A stretch of 64,000 bases of DNA from Hyalangium ruber (lineage in GTDB: Bacteria > Myxococcota > Myxococcia > Myxococcales > Myxococcaceae): assembly GCF_034259325.1 (NCBI RefSeq), contig NZ_JAXIVS010000002.1:886386-950385 (forward strand). The letters are read 5' to 3'. The first letter of the stretch is position 1; the number at the start of each line of letters is the position of its first letter. The notes beneath the pieces are model-generated. The model had not been told where the DNA came from, searched no databases, and was given only the letters and a program-made list of their open reading frames with translations. This document shows positions 16,700 to 25,035 of this stretch, one piece after another. The translations under genes were made by a program, and so were the position numbers.

Positions 16700-18364
16700 A
16701 TGAGCCAGAGCGTGAGTCCAGAAGGTGCCCGGGTACGTTGGCTGGTGGCGGGGGCGGTGACGGCCTCGCCCACGGGTCGCCGGTTCCTCCTCAAGCCGGA
16801 CACCTTCGCCGAGGAGCTGGCCAAGGCCGCCTCCGGGCTGCGCGTCAGCGTGCCGGACCGGCTTGGCGGGGCCGAGCAGCGCACCTTCGAGCTGTCCTTC
16901 GACAAGCTGCGCTCCTTCGGGGTGATGGAGCTGCTGGGCGCGGTGCCCGAGCTGAAGAAGCTCCAGGGGCTCACCGAGGGCTTCATGAAGGCCGACCCCT
17001 CCCGTCCGCTCACTCCGGACGAGGGCGCCGCGCGTGTGGCGGAGGTGGTGGGCGCCGGCCGGCTGTCGGCCGCGGTCTCCGCGGCGCTGGGGGGCACGCC
17101 TCCCGCGGCGGCTCCGACTCCCGCGAGCGCTCCGGCGGCGGCCTCCTCGGGTGGGGATGACCTCGTCGGCGAGCTGCTGGCCAAGGCGGAGGCCACCTCT
17201 CCCTCGGCGACGGCGAAGGCGGGGGTGGATGCGTTCGTGCGCGCCATGGCGCCCAAGGGCGCGGGCCCGGCGAAGATGACGCCGGATGCGCGCCGGGCGG
17301 TGCGGGATGCCATCGAGCTGGCGTTGATCCAGACGGGCAAGGACCTGCTGGCCGCCGAGCCGGTGGCGCGGCTGGAGTCCGCTTGGCGCGGGCTGAAGTT
17401 CCTGTTGGAGCAGTGCCCCACCGCCTCCGGCATCGCCGTCGAGGTGCTGGACGTGGAGCCCGCGCAGGTCCCCGATGCGCTGGAGAAGGCAGTGGAGGCC
17501 GAGCCGTTCGAGCGGCCGGACGTGTGCTTCGTCATCGACGCGACGGACGACGTGGCGCGGCTGCGCCGGCTGGCGGCGATCGGCGAGGAGTCCCAGGTGG
17601 CGGTGGTGGTGGCGGTGACGCCGGCGCTGCTGGGCACCACGCTGGCGGAGCTGCCCACGGCGCTGGAGGACGCGAAGCTGGGCACCACGGGAGACTGGGC
17701 AGAGCTGCGCAAGGAGGACTCCACGCGCTGGCTGAGCCCGGCGCTCAACCGAATCGTCCTGGCGAGCGAGAAGCGGGGGGTGCTCAACCGCGCGTGCTTC
17801 GCGAGCCCGGCGTTCGCGGTGGCGGCGATGATGTCGGCGAGCTTCCAGGCCACGGGCGGCTTCGCGCGCATCACCGGCAACGCGGGCGGATTGAGGGCTC
17901 CGGGGACGTGGGAGCCGCCGACCGGGAAGGACTCGGGCTCGGCCTATCCCACGGAGGCGTTCCTCTCCATCCGCGCGCAGACGCGGCTGTCGGAGCTGGG
18001 CGTGCTGGGCGTGGGCAGCGGGCGCAACACGGACATGTTGCTCTTGTCGGTGGCGCCGATGGCGTGCTCCAACGCGCACGTCATGCCGCTGCCGGCGCAG
18101 TTGCTCACTGGCCGAATTGTTCGCTTCGCCCTGTGGGTGCGGGATCAGCTCCCGGCGGGCTCCAGCGCGAAGGACATGTCGGATCTCTTCTCGCAGGCCG
18201 CGCAGGTGTTCCTCTTCGGAGGCGCGGCGGACATCGGCAAGCTGGAGGCGCAGCTGGTGCCGGGCGAGGGCGGCAATCAGCTCATCCAGGTGGAGGCGGC
18301 GGTGAAGCCGGAGCAGGCGGGCACCCGCTTCCACCTCGCCTTCTCGCTGCCGCTGCGGCACTGA
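16700..18364 (+). CDS. solitary TssB-TssC-like contractile sheath fusion
   Basis: A 554-residue protein beginning at an ATG after AGGAGAG. Residues 1-95 or so resemble the small sheath subunit TssB (RFLLKPDTFAEELAKA, then FELSFDKLRSFGVMELL and PELKKLQ). After an Ala/Pro-rich linker, residues 165-554 resemble the large subunit TssC: ARLESAWRGLKFLLEQC, the FARITGNAGG-like strand, TEAFLSIRAQTRLSELG, and a C-terminal GRIVRFALWVRDQL helix. Type VI sheaths normally use separate TssB and TssC; here they seem fused and somewhat shortened. No other type VI gene lies nearby, so it either serves a locus elsewhere or has another role. Family assignment is by motif similarity only. Confidence 0.6.
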   Translation: MSQSVSPEGARVRWLVAGAVTASPTGRRFLLKPDTFAEELAKAASGLRVSVPDRLGGAEQRTFELSFDKLRSFGVMELLGAVPELKKLQGLTEGFMKADPSRPLTPDEGAARVAEVVGAGRLSAAVSAALGGTPPAAAPTPASAPAAASSGGDDLVGELLAKAEATSPSATAKAGVDAFVRAMAPKGAGPAKMTPDARRAVRDAIELALIQTGKDLLAAEPVARLESAWRGLKFLLEQCPTASGIAVEVLDVEPAQVPDALEKAVEAEPFERPDVCFVIDATDDVARLRRLAAIGEESQVAVVVAVTPALLGTTLAELPTALEDAKLGTTGDWAELRKEDSTRWLSPALNRIVLASEKRGVLNRACFASPAFAVAAMMSASFQATGGFARITGNAGGLRAPGTWEPPTGKDSGSAYPTEAFLSIRAQTRLSELGVLGVGSGRNTDMLLLSVAPMACSNAHVMPLPAQLLTGRIVRFALWVRDQLPAGSSAKDMSDLFSQAAQVFLFGGAADIGKLEAQLVPGEGGNQLIQVEAAVKPEQAGTRFHLAFSLPLRH

Positions 18365-18378
18365 GACGCACGCCCTCC

Positions 18379-18414
18379 CGTACACGTTCGGCCCTCTGGG
18401 GTTGAACGTGTACG
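18379..18414 (+). terminator. hairpin after the sheath-fusion gene
   Basis: Arms 18379-18389 and 18404-18414 are perfect 11-bp inverted complements (CGTACACGTTC type) with a 14-base loop, 15 bases after the stop. There is no T-run, so termination is only probable. Confidence 0.45.
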
Positions 18415-18470
18415 CGGGCTCCGGGTTCCATGGGCGTCACACCGTGGTGCGTGGCGCGCCTGATGGGTGC

Positions 18471-19865
18471 ATGCTGACAGTCATGACGAGCGTCCCTGCA
18501 CTGGTGCGTGTGGTCCTGCTCCTGTGCCTCACGGTCCATGTCGCATGCGCCACCTCGCAAGCGGGCATTGCGGACGGTGCCTCGCCCACGCCGGTGAAGA
18601 CGAGTTCGCTGCCTGGAGGCCGCCTGCGCCTCTCCTTCGCCCCGACATCCGCCAACTCCGCTCAGGAGGTGCTGTGCTGGGAGGAGACCCAGGAGATGCT
18701 CACGCTCTTCCAAGCGGCCTTTCTGACGGATCGGCCTCAGATCCGAGTGATGTCACCCGCGTGGTCTGGACGCTCGGGTGAAGTTCCCACTGCAAAGTGG
18801 GAGGCGCGGCTGCGCGACCAGTTCTTGTCTCGCTTCGGTCCGACGCTGTTGCCACTCCCAGAGCGATTGGAACAGAGCCCGTTGTTCCAAGCGCTGAAGC
18901 TCTCGCCCCGCTATATGGGGGCCGGGGTACGCGAGGCGGCCCGAGAGATGTTCGACTCTCCCGTCTTCGTTGCCAGCGTCTGCCTCTCGGTGCTGGTGTA
19001 CTTCGCTGCATGGATCGCGCCCGAGCCTCTCTTCACCAAGGCACTCGCGGCGACCGTGACGACGGTGCTGGCCATCACCGTGGGAATCCTGGAGCTGACG
19101 AACCTGGCGCTGGCTTGCCTGAAGCTCTATCGAGAGTCCGAGGCGGCCAGGACAGAAGACGAGCTGGAAGCGGCCGCGGAACACTTTGGCAAGGCCGTGG
19201 GAGGCACGACCCTCCGGGTGTTGATGTTGGTGGCAAGCTTTGGAGTGGCCAAGGGACTTCCGCCAGTGCCTCCGGGGAGTGCATGGACAGTGCTCGGGCC
19301 GCCTCGCTACGCGGTGGAAGGTGGACTGGCGCTAGGAGCTACGAGCACGGCGCACCTCGTCGCCGATGGCAGCCTCATCCTCAGCGGGGTTGCGACGGGT
19401 GAGGTGGCTCAGCGGCTCTGCGGAGGCCTCGCCGTCTGCGCGACGATGGAGGAGGTAGGCGGCGCACCCAAGCTGTCCACGCGGTATGGCCCACCCCACA
19501 CGCGGCAGAACGCAGCACACAATGAGGCCATCGAGCGGGAGCTGGCCGCCCGCGAAGTGGCAGGACATACCGACCTGCGCAAGAACAAGGCGCAACTAAA
19601 GGCCAACGGCGACCCTGTTTTCGACTCCGACCCGGTGGATGGAACCCACTTTCGCAGACCCGATGTGTCCTCGCTCAGACCCGATGGGATACGGCACAAC
19701 ACCAACTATGTCTCCAACCCCAGGGACCTGAAGCGTGAGCTGGATGCCTTCGAGGCGATGAAACGCGCAGACCCCAAGGCGATTCAGGACCTGTACCTCC
19801 TGGATGGAACATTGCTTCGTCGACACGTGCCTCCCGGCGTGGCCTCCGCACTGGCGGGAGGCTAG
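18471..19865 (+). CDS. SitA-like polymorphic toxin lipoprotein, nuclease-like C-terminus
   Basis: About 464 residues with an N-terminal export signal ending HVAC, an atypical lipobox. The middle contains two adjacent hydrophobic helices around WIAPEPLFTKALAATVTTVL, followed by EDELEAAAEHFGKAVGG and VLMLVASFGVAKGLP. This arrangement matches the delivery region of myxobacterial SitA5-family toxins, which pass between kin cells by TraA-dependent outer-membrane exchange. The C-terminal 140 residues are a separate module with NEAIERELAAREVAGH, FRRPDVSSLRPDG and NPRDLKRELDAFEAM; the RPD motif suggests a PD-(D/E)XK-like nuclease but is not decisive. The start could also be the ATG at 18483. Base composition is lower here (71 of 120 G+C at 19561-19680). 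The downstream HEAT protein is the likely immunity gene. Confidence 0.6.
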   Translation: MLTVMTSVPALVRVVLLLCLTVHVACATSQAGIADGASPTPVKTSSLPGGRLRLSFAPTSANSAQEVLCWEETQEMLTLFQAAFLTDRPQIRVMSPAWSGRSGEVPTAKWEARLRDQFLSRFGPTLLPLPERLEQSPLFQALKLSPRYMGAGVREAAREMFDSPVFVASVCLSVLVYFAAWIAPEPLFTKALAATVTTVLAITVGILELTNLALACLKLYRESEAARTEDELEAAAEHFGKAVGGTTLRVLMLVASFGVAKGLPPVPPGSAWTVLGPPRYAVEGGLALGATSTAHLVADGSLILSGVATGEVAQRLCGGLAVCATMEEVGGAPKLSTRYGPPHTRQNAAHNEAIERELAAREVAGHTDLRKNKAQLKANGDPVFDSDPVDGTHFRRPDVSSLRPDGIRHNTNYVSNPRDLKRELDAFEAMKRADPKAIQDLYLLDGTLLRRHVPPGVASALAGG

Positions 19866-19872
19866 GCGAGCG

Positions 19873-20847
19873 ATGGCGCTAAAGCCCGACATGGCCCAGC
19901 TACAAGACGAGCTGATCACGGTGTTCCATCAAGGCGACGAAGGCCGGGCACGCGCGCTCGTGTCGCGGCTTGGCGCGGAGCCCCGGCAAGCGAGGGCCGT
20001 GCTGGAAGCCATGCTGGAGAACCCCGAGGCCCGAGTGAGGCAAGCAGCGGCGTTCGGGCTCGGCGAGCTAGGAGGATCGGCCAGCGCACGGCGCCTGGAG
20101 CAGCAACTCGCCCTTGAAGAGACCCGGGGTGATTACGACGGGGAATCCGTCGCAGAGGTCATCACCCAGGCGCTGAGCCGCATCAAGGAGACGGGCGCAC
20201 GGGCAACTCTGGTGCGGAGACTGAAGCGACTGGTGACTGGCTCGCCGCAGCCCTCGGAGGTCACTCTGCTGGCACGCGCGCTGTGGAGAAACAGGCACCC
20301 CGAGCTGCTGCCTGCCGTGCAGCAAAGCATGGAGCAGCTCTCTCTCCCTGCGCCGAGTTCCTTGCACGGACTGAGGGTGCTCCTAGAGAAACCGCCGGAA
20401 GCGCTGGGTGCGTGGGCCCGAGAGCCAGCGATCCCCGTGGAGTACAAGACACGTGTGCTCACGGTTCTGGAGGAGGACGTGCCAGAGCACTGGGCCTCCA
20501 CGCTGACGGCGTTCATCGCCACGGCCCGGATGCTCCTTCCCCAGGCGGTGAGCCAGGAGGGCGAAGCGGCAGACTACTGCGAGCGTCTGTTCAGCCTGCT
20601 GCTCCTGCATCGAGAGCGTCTCCTGGGGGCCCTACCGGCAGAGGCCCGCACGGAACTGCACGCAGTCGCTCGGGCTTTGGTGGCGGCAACCTCCATGGGC
20701 TGTGCCGTCCGAGCCGCGGTCATGCTCAAGCTCGTGGGACGAGAGGAAGACGCAGCACTCCTCGAGGCCCATCGCCCCGGCGATGCCACCTTCGCCAAGG
20801 TCTTCGATGACGCCGCGCACGCGCTGCGCGGCCCTCGAAGGAGCTGA
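19873..20847 (+). CDS. HEAT-repeat protein, probable immunity partner
   Basis: A 324-residue soluble protein starting at an ATG seven bases after the toxin stop, with GGAGG about 11 bases upstream. Residues 15-110 hold HEAT-like helical pairs (PRQARAVLEAMLENPEARVRQAAAFGLGELG style), and the remainder is also helical with no catalytic motif. Position directly behind a polymorphic toxin, tight spacing and absence of a signal peptide fit a cytoplasmic immunity protein that binds the toxin tail, since HEAT scaffolds are known to serve as binders. It converges with the next gene, leaving 33 bases. The immunity role is inference from context. Confidence 0.6.
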   Translation: MALKPDMAQLQDELITVFHQGDEGRARALVSRLGAEPRQARAVLEAMLENPEARVRQAAAFGLGELGGSASARRLEQQLALEETRGDYDGESVAEVITQALSRIKETGARATLVRRLKRLVTGSPQPSEVTLLARALWRNRHPELLPAVQQSMEQLSLPAPSSLHGLRVLLEKPPEALGAWAREPAIPVEYKTRVLTVLEEDVPEHWASTLTAFIATARMLLPQAVSQEGEAADYCERLFSLLLLHRERLLGALPAEARTELHAVARALVAATSMGCAVRAAVMLKLVGREEDAALLEAHRPGDATFAKVFDDAAHALRGPRRS

Positions 20848-20880
20848 CCTGCCTCTCACTCATGTTTCGCTGGAGCCTGC

Positions 20881-21318
20881 TCAGTGCCGCGCGAGCAGTT
20901 GCTGGTGCCGCTCGGAGAGCAGCGAGGGCGCCACCCTGCGCCGCAGCCCCTCGAACACCCGGGCGTCCTCGCCCGCCAGACTCGCGCCCAGCTCCCGCGC
21001 CTCCAGGAAGAGCTCCAGCGCCAGGCCCCACCGCAGCCCCGCCCGCGCTCCCTCGCCCTGCTCGCTCAGCAGCTCTCCCTCTTCGGCCACCAGCCGCGCC
21101 AGCACCACCACCCGCTGGGGATGACCCAACAGCCGGGCTGTCGAGGCCGCGTCCGCCATCGTCAGCACGCTGTACTCCATGCCCAGCGTCGCCAGCGCCG
21201 TCTCCCGGATGAGCCGATGGGCCTCCTCGGGCCGCTGTTCCTGCCGCGCCTTCAGCAGGGCCTTGAGGGCCTGGGCGAACTGCTCGATGAGGCGCTCGAT
21301 GTAGTCCTTGGTGATCAT
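20881..21318 (-). CDS. hypothetical helical protein, last gene of a three-gene operon
   Basis: A 145-residue soluble, strongly helical protein (MITKDYIERLIEQFAQALKA at the start, then EEAHRLIRETALATLGMEYSVL and a tail with LLSERHQQLL). The ATG at 21318 overlaps the stop of the membrane-protein gene by four bases (ATGA). The pattern of paired helices with Leu/Ala at the interfaces is TPR-like, but no clear repeat consensus is met. Its function is not recognised. Coupled translation suggests it works with the two upstream proteins. Confidence 0.7.
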   Translation of the reverse strand: MITKDYIERLIEQFAQALKALLKARQEQRPEEAHRLIRETALATLGMEYSVLTMADAASTARLLGHPQRVVVLARLVAEEGELLSEQGEGARAGLRWGLALELFLEARELGASLAGEDARVFEGLRRRVAPSLLSERHQQLLARH

Positions 21319-21863
21319 GCGGAAGTCGTCGGCCACGGCCAGTGGCCCTTGGGGAGCTGCAACGCCGCGTACAAGTCCCTTGCTCCCGAGCCGAGCACAC
21401 CCACCGCCATGAGGCTGAGCGTGACACGCAGCGCTTGCGGCACGGGAGCGGGCTCGGCCAAGAACTCCGTGGGCAGCCGCCACCACGCGAGCAGTACGGG
21501 CACGAGGTATGCCAGCGCCGCGCCATAGATGATGGCCATCACCGTGTGCATGCAGCGCTCGCCCGGGAACACTCCGCCGAGCGGTCGCCGCACCGCGTCC
21601 TCCACCACGAAGTCAGCCAGGGTGATAACGATCTCCGCGGCGATGAGGAGCGCGAGCACCGCCGCCCAGGCCCCTCGCCACGCCACCCACGGCAGGCTCC
21701 CGAAGAGAATCGAGTAGAGGAAGTCGCGCGCGGCGTGGAGCAGCAACTCGGGCCGGCTACCGGGGACTCCCGCGGGCAGCCGCGCCCGCCACTCGTGGTA
21801 GTAGAGCGTGTCGAGCGCCCCCAGCGCTCCCTGGGTAGCGAGCAGCCACAGCGCGATGCTCAT
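21315..21863 (-). CDS. integral membrane protein of unknown function
   Basis: A 182-residue protein with about five membrane helices, starting at an ATG that overlaps the stop of the DUF4166 gene (ATGA). Helices include ALWLLATQGALGALDTL, AAVLALLIAAEIVITLADFVV, VMAIIYGAALAYLVPVLLAWW and ALRVTLSLMAVGVLGSGARDL. Charged residues in a helix (AEIVITLADFVVEDAVRRP) could mark a functional site. It resembles small multi-pass proteins of the DoxX/DUF type, but I cannot name the family. The operon order suggests it acts with the DUF4166 protein at the membrane. Confidence 0.75.
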   Translation of the reverse strand: MSIALWLLATQGALGALDTLYYHEWRARLPAGVPGSRPELLLHAARDFLYSILFGSLPWVAWRGAWAAVLALLIAAEIVITLADFVVEDAVRRPLGGVFPGERCMHTVMAIIYGAALAYLVPVLLAWWRLPTEFLAEPAPVPQALRVTLSLMAVGVLGSGARDLYAALQLPKGHWPWPTTSA

Positions 21864-22420
21864 GACGCCTGCTCCTCGGGACGGACGAGGCCCTCGTAGG
21901 TGAGCAGCCAGTCCGTGAAGGCGGTGCCGATCCGCACCCGGACGCGCATGCCTCCCGGGGCTTCGGTGGCCAGGCCTTCCACGCGGGGCGCCAGCACCCG
22001 AGGCATCCGCAGACGCCAGGGCCCCAGGCAGAGCCACGCTCCCACCTGCTCGTAGGCCAGGCCCCCCTCCACCGCGCTCAACTGGAAGACACACTCCACG
22101 GGGCCGAAGCGCTCCCCCATCCGCCCTCCCTCCCAGGCGCGCTGCACCGTGGAGAGCGCATGGCCTCCGAAGGTGCGCTCCCAGCATTGGGTGTCCCGCT
22201 CCCGCCGGACGCTCAGGCGGGTGGGCACGTCCTCTCCCGGGGCGGGGAAGCGGCACAGCCACCCCACGAGCGCGGACAGCGCGCCCTCGCCCCGGCGAAT
22301 GACGAAGCGCCCCGTGGCGCTCCCCTCCTCGTGCATGCGACGGACGAGGGGCGGCAGGGTCTCCCAGTGGGCTCCGAGCATCCCCGCATAGAGCGAGGGA
22401 GCCGGCACGGACGTGAGCAA
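21860..22420 (-). CDS. DUF4166 domain protein
   Basis: First gene of a three-gene operon. The domain (LPPLVRRMHEEG, GRFVIRRGEG, PGEDVPTRLSVRR, CWERTFGG, ERFGPVECVFQL, LRMPRVLAPRVEG) matches DUF4166, which elsewhere is often fused to a saccharopine-dehydrogenase-like reductase. No enzymatic activity is established. The start is uncertain: a TTG at 22420 has GGAGG four bases upstream and retains the whole domain, whereas GTG 22408 or ATG 22381 give shorter forms of 182 and 173 residues. Its stop overlaps the membrane-protein start. Confidence 0.75.
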   Translation of the reverse strand: MLTSVPAPSLYAGMLGAHWETLPPLVRRMHEEGSATGRFVIRRGEGALSALVGWLCRFPAPGEDVPTRLSVRRERDTQCWERTFGGHALSTVQRAWEGGRMGERFGPVECVFQLSAVEGGLAYEQVGAWLCLGPWRLRMPRVLAPRVEGLATEAPGGMRVRVRIGTAFTDWLLTYEGLVRPEEQAS

Positions 22421-22506
22421 GGAACCTCCAGGAGCAGCGAGTGCCTCGCAGCATACGCCGCCGTCCCGGCGCGGAGCAGGGCCCGCTCCCTTGGCTCCCG
22501 GCAGGC

Positions 22507-23034
22507 TCAGCCCTTCAGCCGCAGCAGGTAGGCTTCCAGGAACACCGTGGGCATATCCAGGTCTCCCTCGGGCGTGCGCACATAGCCGCGCCGCTGGTAC
22601 ATGCGCGCCACGCCCTGCGCCCCCCGGCGCACGTGCAGCGCCACCGCGTCCACGCCCCACTGGCGCGCGAGTGCCTCCACCGCGTCCATCAGCGGGCGAG
22701 ACAGGCCCTGCCCGTGGTAGCGCACCGCCGTGGCCAGGTGCCGCAGGTCCGCGGTGTTCGGCGTCCACGCCTCCGAGTCCGGTGCCCCTGGCGGAAAGAG
22801 CGCCACCGTGCCCACCACCTCCCCGTCCACCTCCGCTACCAGCACCGTGGCCACCGCGCGCTTGCTCGCCACGTCCCGAAGCGTGCGCTTGCGCTCCTCG
22901 GTGTAGACCACCTCCGGCAGCTTCTGGGCGTATTGCGTCACGTACGCCTCGACGAGCAGCTCGCCGATGATGCCGTCATCCTCCGGGCGTGCCTCGCGGA
23001 TGCGCACCCGGCCCACCACGTCCGTCTCGCTCAT
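22507..23034 (-). CDS. GNAT family N-acetyltransferase
   Basis: A 175-residue acyl-CoA-dependent acetyltransferase. It begins VRIREARPEDDGIIGELL, has the central strand ATVLVAEVDGEVVGTVALF, and the acetyl-CoA binding turn YHGQGLSRPLMDAVEALARQ (variant of RxxGxG/A). Near the end RMYQRRGYVR is the usual GNAT motif B. The substrate cannot be told. The ATG at 23034 is chosen over an upstream start because it is where similarity to the fold begins. It stands 52 bases after the lipoprotein gene on the same strand, so the two could share a transcript. Confidence 0.88.
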   Translation of the reverse strand: MSETDVVGRVRIREARPEDDGIIGELLVEAYVTQYAQKLPEVVYTEERKRTLRDVASKRAVATVLVAEVDGEVVGTVALFPPGAPDSEAWTPNTADLRHLATAVRYHGQGLSRPLMDAVEALARQWGVDAVALHVRRGAQGVARMYQRRGYVRTPEGDLDMPTVFLEAYLLRLKG

Positions 23035-23086
23035 GCGGCGCGCTCTACCAACGTTCGGGCATTGAACCAACCTCCTCGCCCATCGC

Positions 23087-23545
23087 TCAGCGCAGCAGCT
23101 TCAACGTGGACAGCGAGAGCTCCACCTTCGCCGAGCGCGGGCCGTAGTCCCGCTCGGGCGCGGTGAAGGTGAAGAGCAGGAAGCGGTCCGGGCGCGGCAG
23201 GAAGTACACCAGCGTGCGGTGGGTGCCCTCCTGGAACTCGTAGCGCGCCACGGGCCCCGCGGGGAGCGTCCCCTGCGAGGTGCTCACCCGCTTGCCCGGC
23301 ACCGACACGCCCGCGGCGCCCAACACCGCCTCCGGCAGCGCCTCCAGCGCGGGCGGAGTGCCCGGCACCGAGCGTACCTCTACCCCACCCTCGAAGCGCG
23401 CCACCGCCGGCGGACCTGGCTCCTCCGAGGAGAGCTTCACCCCCGAGGGTGGCTCGTACTCGAACCCCAGGGCCTGGGAGGAGACGGGGCGCGAGCACCC
23501 CACGGCGAGCAGCACGGCCAGCAGCGACAGGCAGGAGCGACGCAT
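23087..23545 (-). CDS. small lipoprotein of unknown function
   Basis: A 152-residue exported protein. MRRSCLSLLAVLLAVGC is a textbook lipoprotein signal with lipobox AVGC, so the mature form starts at the Cys and sits in a membrane. The rest is mainly beta, with FEYEPPSGVKL, ARYEFQEGTHRTLVYFLPRPDRFLLFTFTAPE, similar in style to DcrB/PsbP-like proteins that contain a PPSGW-like opening. No enzymatic residues are visible. It is divergent from the ECF sigma operon. Confidence 0.75.
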   Translation of the reverse strand: MRRSCLSLLAVLLAVGCSRPVSSQALGFEYEPPSGVKLSSEEPGPPAVARFEGGVEVRSVPGTPPALEALPEAVLGAAGVSVPGKRVSTSQGTLPAGPVARYEFQEGTHRTLVYFLPRPDRFLLFTFTAPERDYGPRSAKVELSLSTLKLLR

Positions 23546-23626
23546 GGGCCAGGACTCTGCCACAGCAGGAAGCGCTCCGGCCCCCCTAGGCACGACCAGG
23601 AGGCTCGTCTACATTCCGAATAGGAC

Positions 23627-24181
23627 ATGATGGGTCAGGCGTCAGCAAACCACCTTGAGGAGTTGTATCGGCGCTTCGCCCCCGCCATCAACCGGCGCGC
23701 CCTGGGCATGCTCCAGGACCCTGCCGAGGCCCATGACGTGATGCAGGACACCTTCCTCGCCTACATGGGCAACGAGGCCTCCCTGAGAGGAGAGGCCGAT
23801 GTCTTCACCGTGCTCTACCAGATCGCCACCTACAAGGCCGTGGACCGCCTGCGCCGCAAGTCGCGCTGGTCCGGCGTCCTCGGCTCGCTCGACGTGAAGG
23901 AGGAGGAGGACTCCAACCTCCCGGGCGCGTGGGCGCAGTCCTCGAACGAGGGAGGCATGACGCGCGTGGAGGCGCTCCGGGACCTGGCCCTGCTGACCCA
24001 GGACGAGGAGCCGCGCACGCTCACCGCCGCCGTCCTCTACTTCGTCGAGGGCCACACCCAGGAGGAGGTGGCGAGGATTCTCGGCTTCGAGGACCGCAAG
24101 CACGTCTCCCACCTGCTGCGTGACTTCGCCGCGAGGGCCCGCGAGCGCGGCGCCCGGCTCGGCAAGCGAGGGACGTCATGA
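23627..24181 (+). CDS. ECF-type RNA polymerase sigma factor
   Basis: A 184-residue sigma-70 family protein with only regions 2 and 4. Region 2: LYRRFAPAINRRALGMLQDPAEAHDVMQDTFLAYM and YKAVDRLRRKSRW in the core-binding and -10 recognition helices. Region 4: AAVLYFVEGHTQEEVARILG followed by the HTH turn RKHVSHLLRDF. A ATG two codons in (23630) is equally possible. It overlaps the next gene by four bases (ATGA), the usual layout for a sigma factor and the membrane protein that holds it. The target promoters are not known. Confidence 0.9.
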   Translation: MMGQASANHLEELYRRFAPAINRRALGMLQDPAEAHDVMQDTFLAYMGNEASLRGEADVFTVLYQIATYKAVDRLRRKSRWSGVLGSLDVKEEEDSNLPGAWAQSSNEGGMTRVEALRDLALLTQDEEPRTLTAAVLYFVEGHTQEEVARILGFEDRKHVSHLLRDFAARARERGARLGKRGTS

Positions 24182-24921
24182 CGCCCGAGTCCCGGCGTAT
24201 CCCCGACGCGCTGCTCGATCGCTACCTCTCGGGCGCGCTCGACCCGGAGGCGAAGCGCCAACTGGAGGCAACCCTGGCCCAGTCTCCCTGGGACAAGGCC
24301 CGGCTGGCGGAGTTGCGCGCGGACTCGGCCGCCTTCCTGCTGCAGCATCCCCCTGCTCCCTTCGTGGCGCGCGTCCAGAAAGCCGAGCGGCCAGCTTGGT
24401 GGCGAAGCTGGCCCGTACTGCTCGCCCCGGCGCTCGCGACGGCCATGCTGACGCTTCTGGTGTTCCAACCACAGATTGAGCAGCTACTCCAAACTCTGAT
24501 TGAGGGTGACCCGTACACCGTCAAGGGCTCGGTGATGCTGGTGCTGCACCGCAAGGTCGGCGAGAGCAGCGTCCAGGTCTCTTCGGGCGACACCCTCTCG
24601 CCCGGGGATGCCATCCGGTTCGAGGCGAAGGCCTCCAATAACGGCTTCCTCGCGGTGGTGGGCCGGGACGCGAAGGGCGTCATCACCGTCTATCACCCCT
24701 TCGGCGGCACGGCCGCGCACCCTTACGAGGCGAGCCAGCCGCTGCTACCGGAGGCCGTTGCGTTGGACGACACCCTCGGCCGCGAAGACGTGTACGCCTT
24801 GTTCTCGCAACAAGCCTTCGAGCTGGACTGGGCTGTGCGCGCTCTGGAGGAAGGCCGCTCGCTCCCGCAGGCTGCCCCCAAGGGCATCTCGGTGGGGCAC
24901 ACCTTCTTCGTGAAGAAATAA
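24178..24921 (+). CDS. membrane protein with anti-sigma-like N-terminus and DUF4384-like domain
   Basis: A 247-residue single-pass membrane protein translationally coupled to the ECF sigma factor. Residues 10-70 form a helical cytoplasmic part resembling the N-terminus of zinc-less anti-sigma factors (LLDRYLSGALDPEAKRQLEATLAQ). One membrane helix follows (WPVLLAPALATAMLTLLVF). The periplasmic part has the DUF4384-like pattern DTLSPGDAIRFEAKASNNGFLAVVGRDAKG then VITVYHPFGG. In myxobacteria such pairs are often followed by a caspase-like peptidase gene; here they are not. Acting as the anti-sigma factor of 23627-24181 is likely from the arrangement, not proven. Confidence 0.7.
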   Translation: MTPESRRIPDALLDRYLSGALDPEAKRQLEATLAQSPWDKARLAELRADSAAFLLQHPPAPFVARVQKAERPAWWRSWPVLLAPALATAMLTLLVFQPQIEQLLQTLIEGDPYTVKGSVMLVLHRKVGESSVQVSSGDTLSPGDAIRFEAKASNNGFLAVVGRDAKGVITVYHPFGGTAAHPYEASQPLLPEAVALDDTLGREDVYALFSQQAFELDWAVRALEEGRSLPQAAPKGISVGHTFFVKK

Positions 24922-25035
24922 TTCCCACGAAATTCGGGTCCGGCGACCAACTCCGTGAGGGCCACGGCGGGGGAGCCGTGCCTCATTCCGCACAATCCAT
25001 CCACCGCCACATGTGCCCTCCCAAGGAGAGGACCC

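Noticed and set aside
14553..16703. Long open frame of 716 codons on the + strand opposite mmsA and the metallophosphoesterase
   Set aside because: Typical GC-rich antisense shadow: composition is biased to Arg/Ala/His, there is no family signature, and the real genes on the other strand show conserved motifs.
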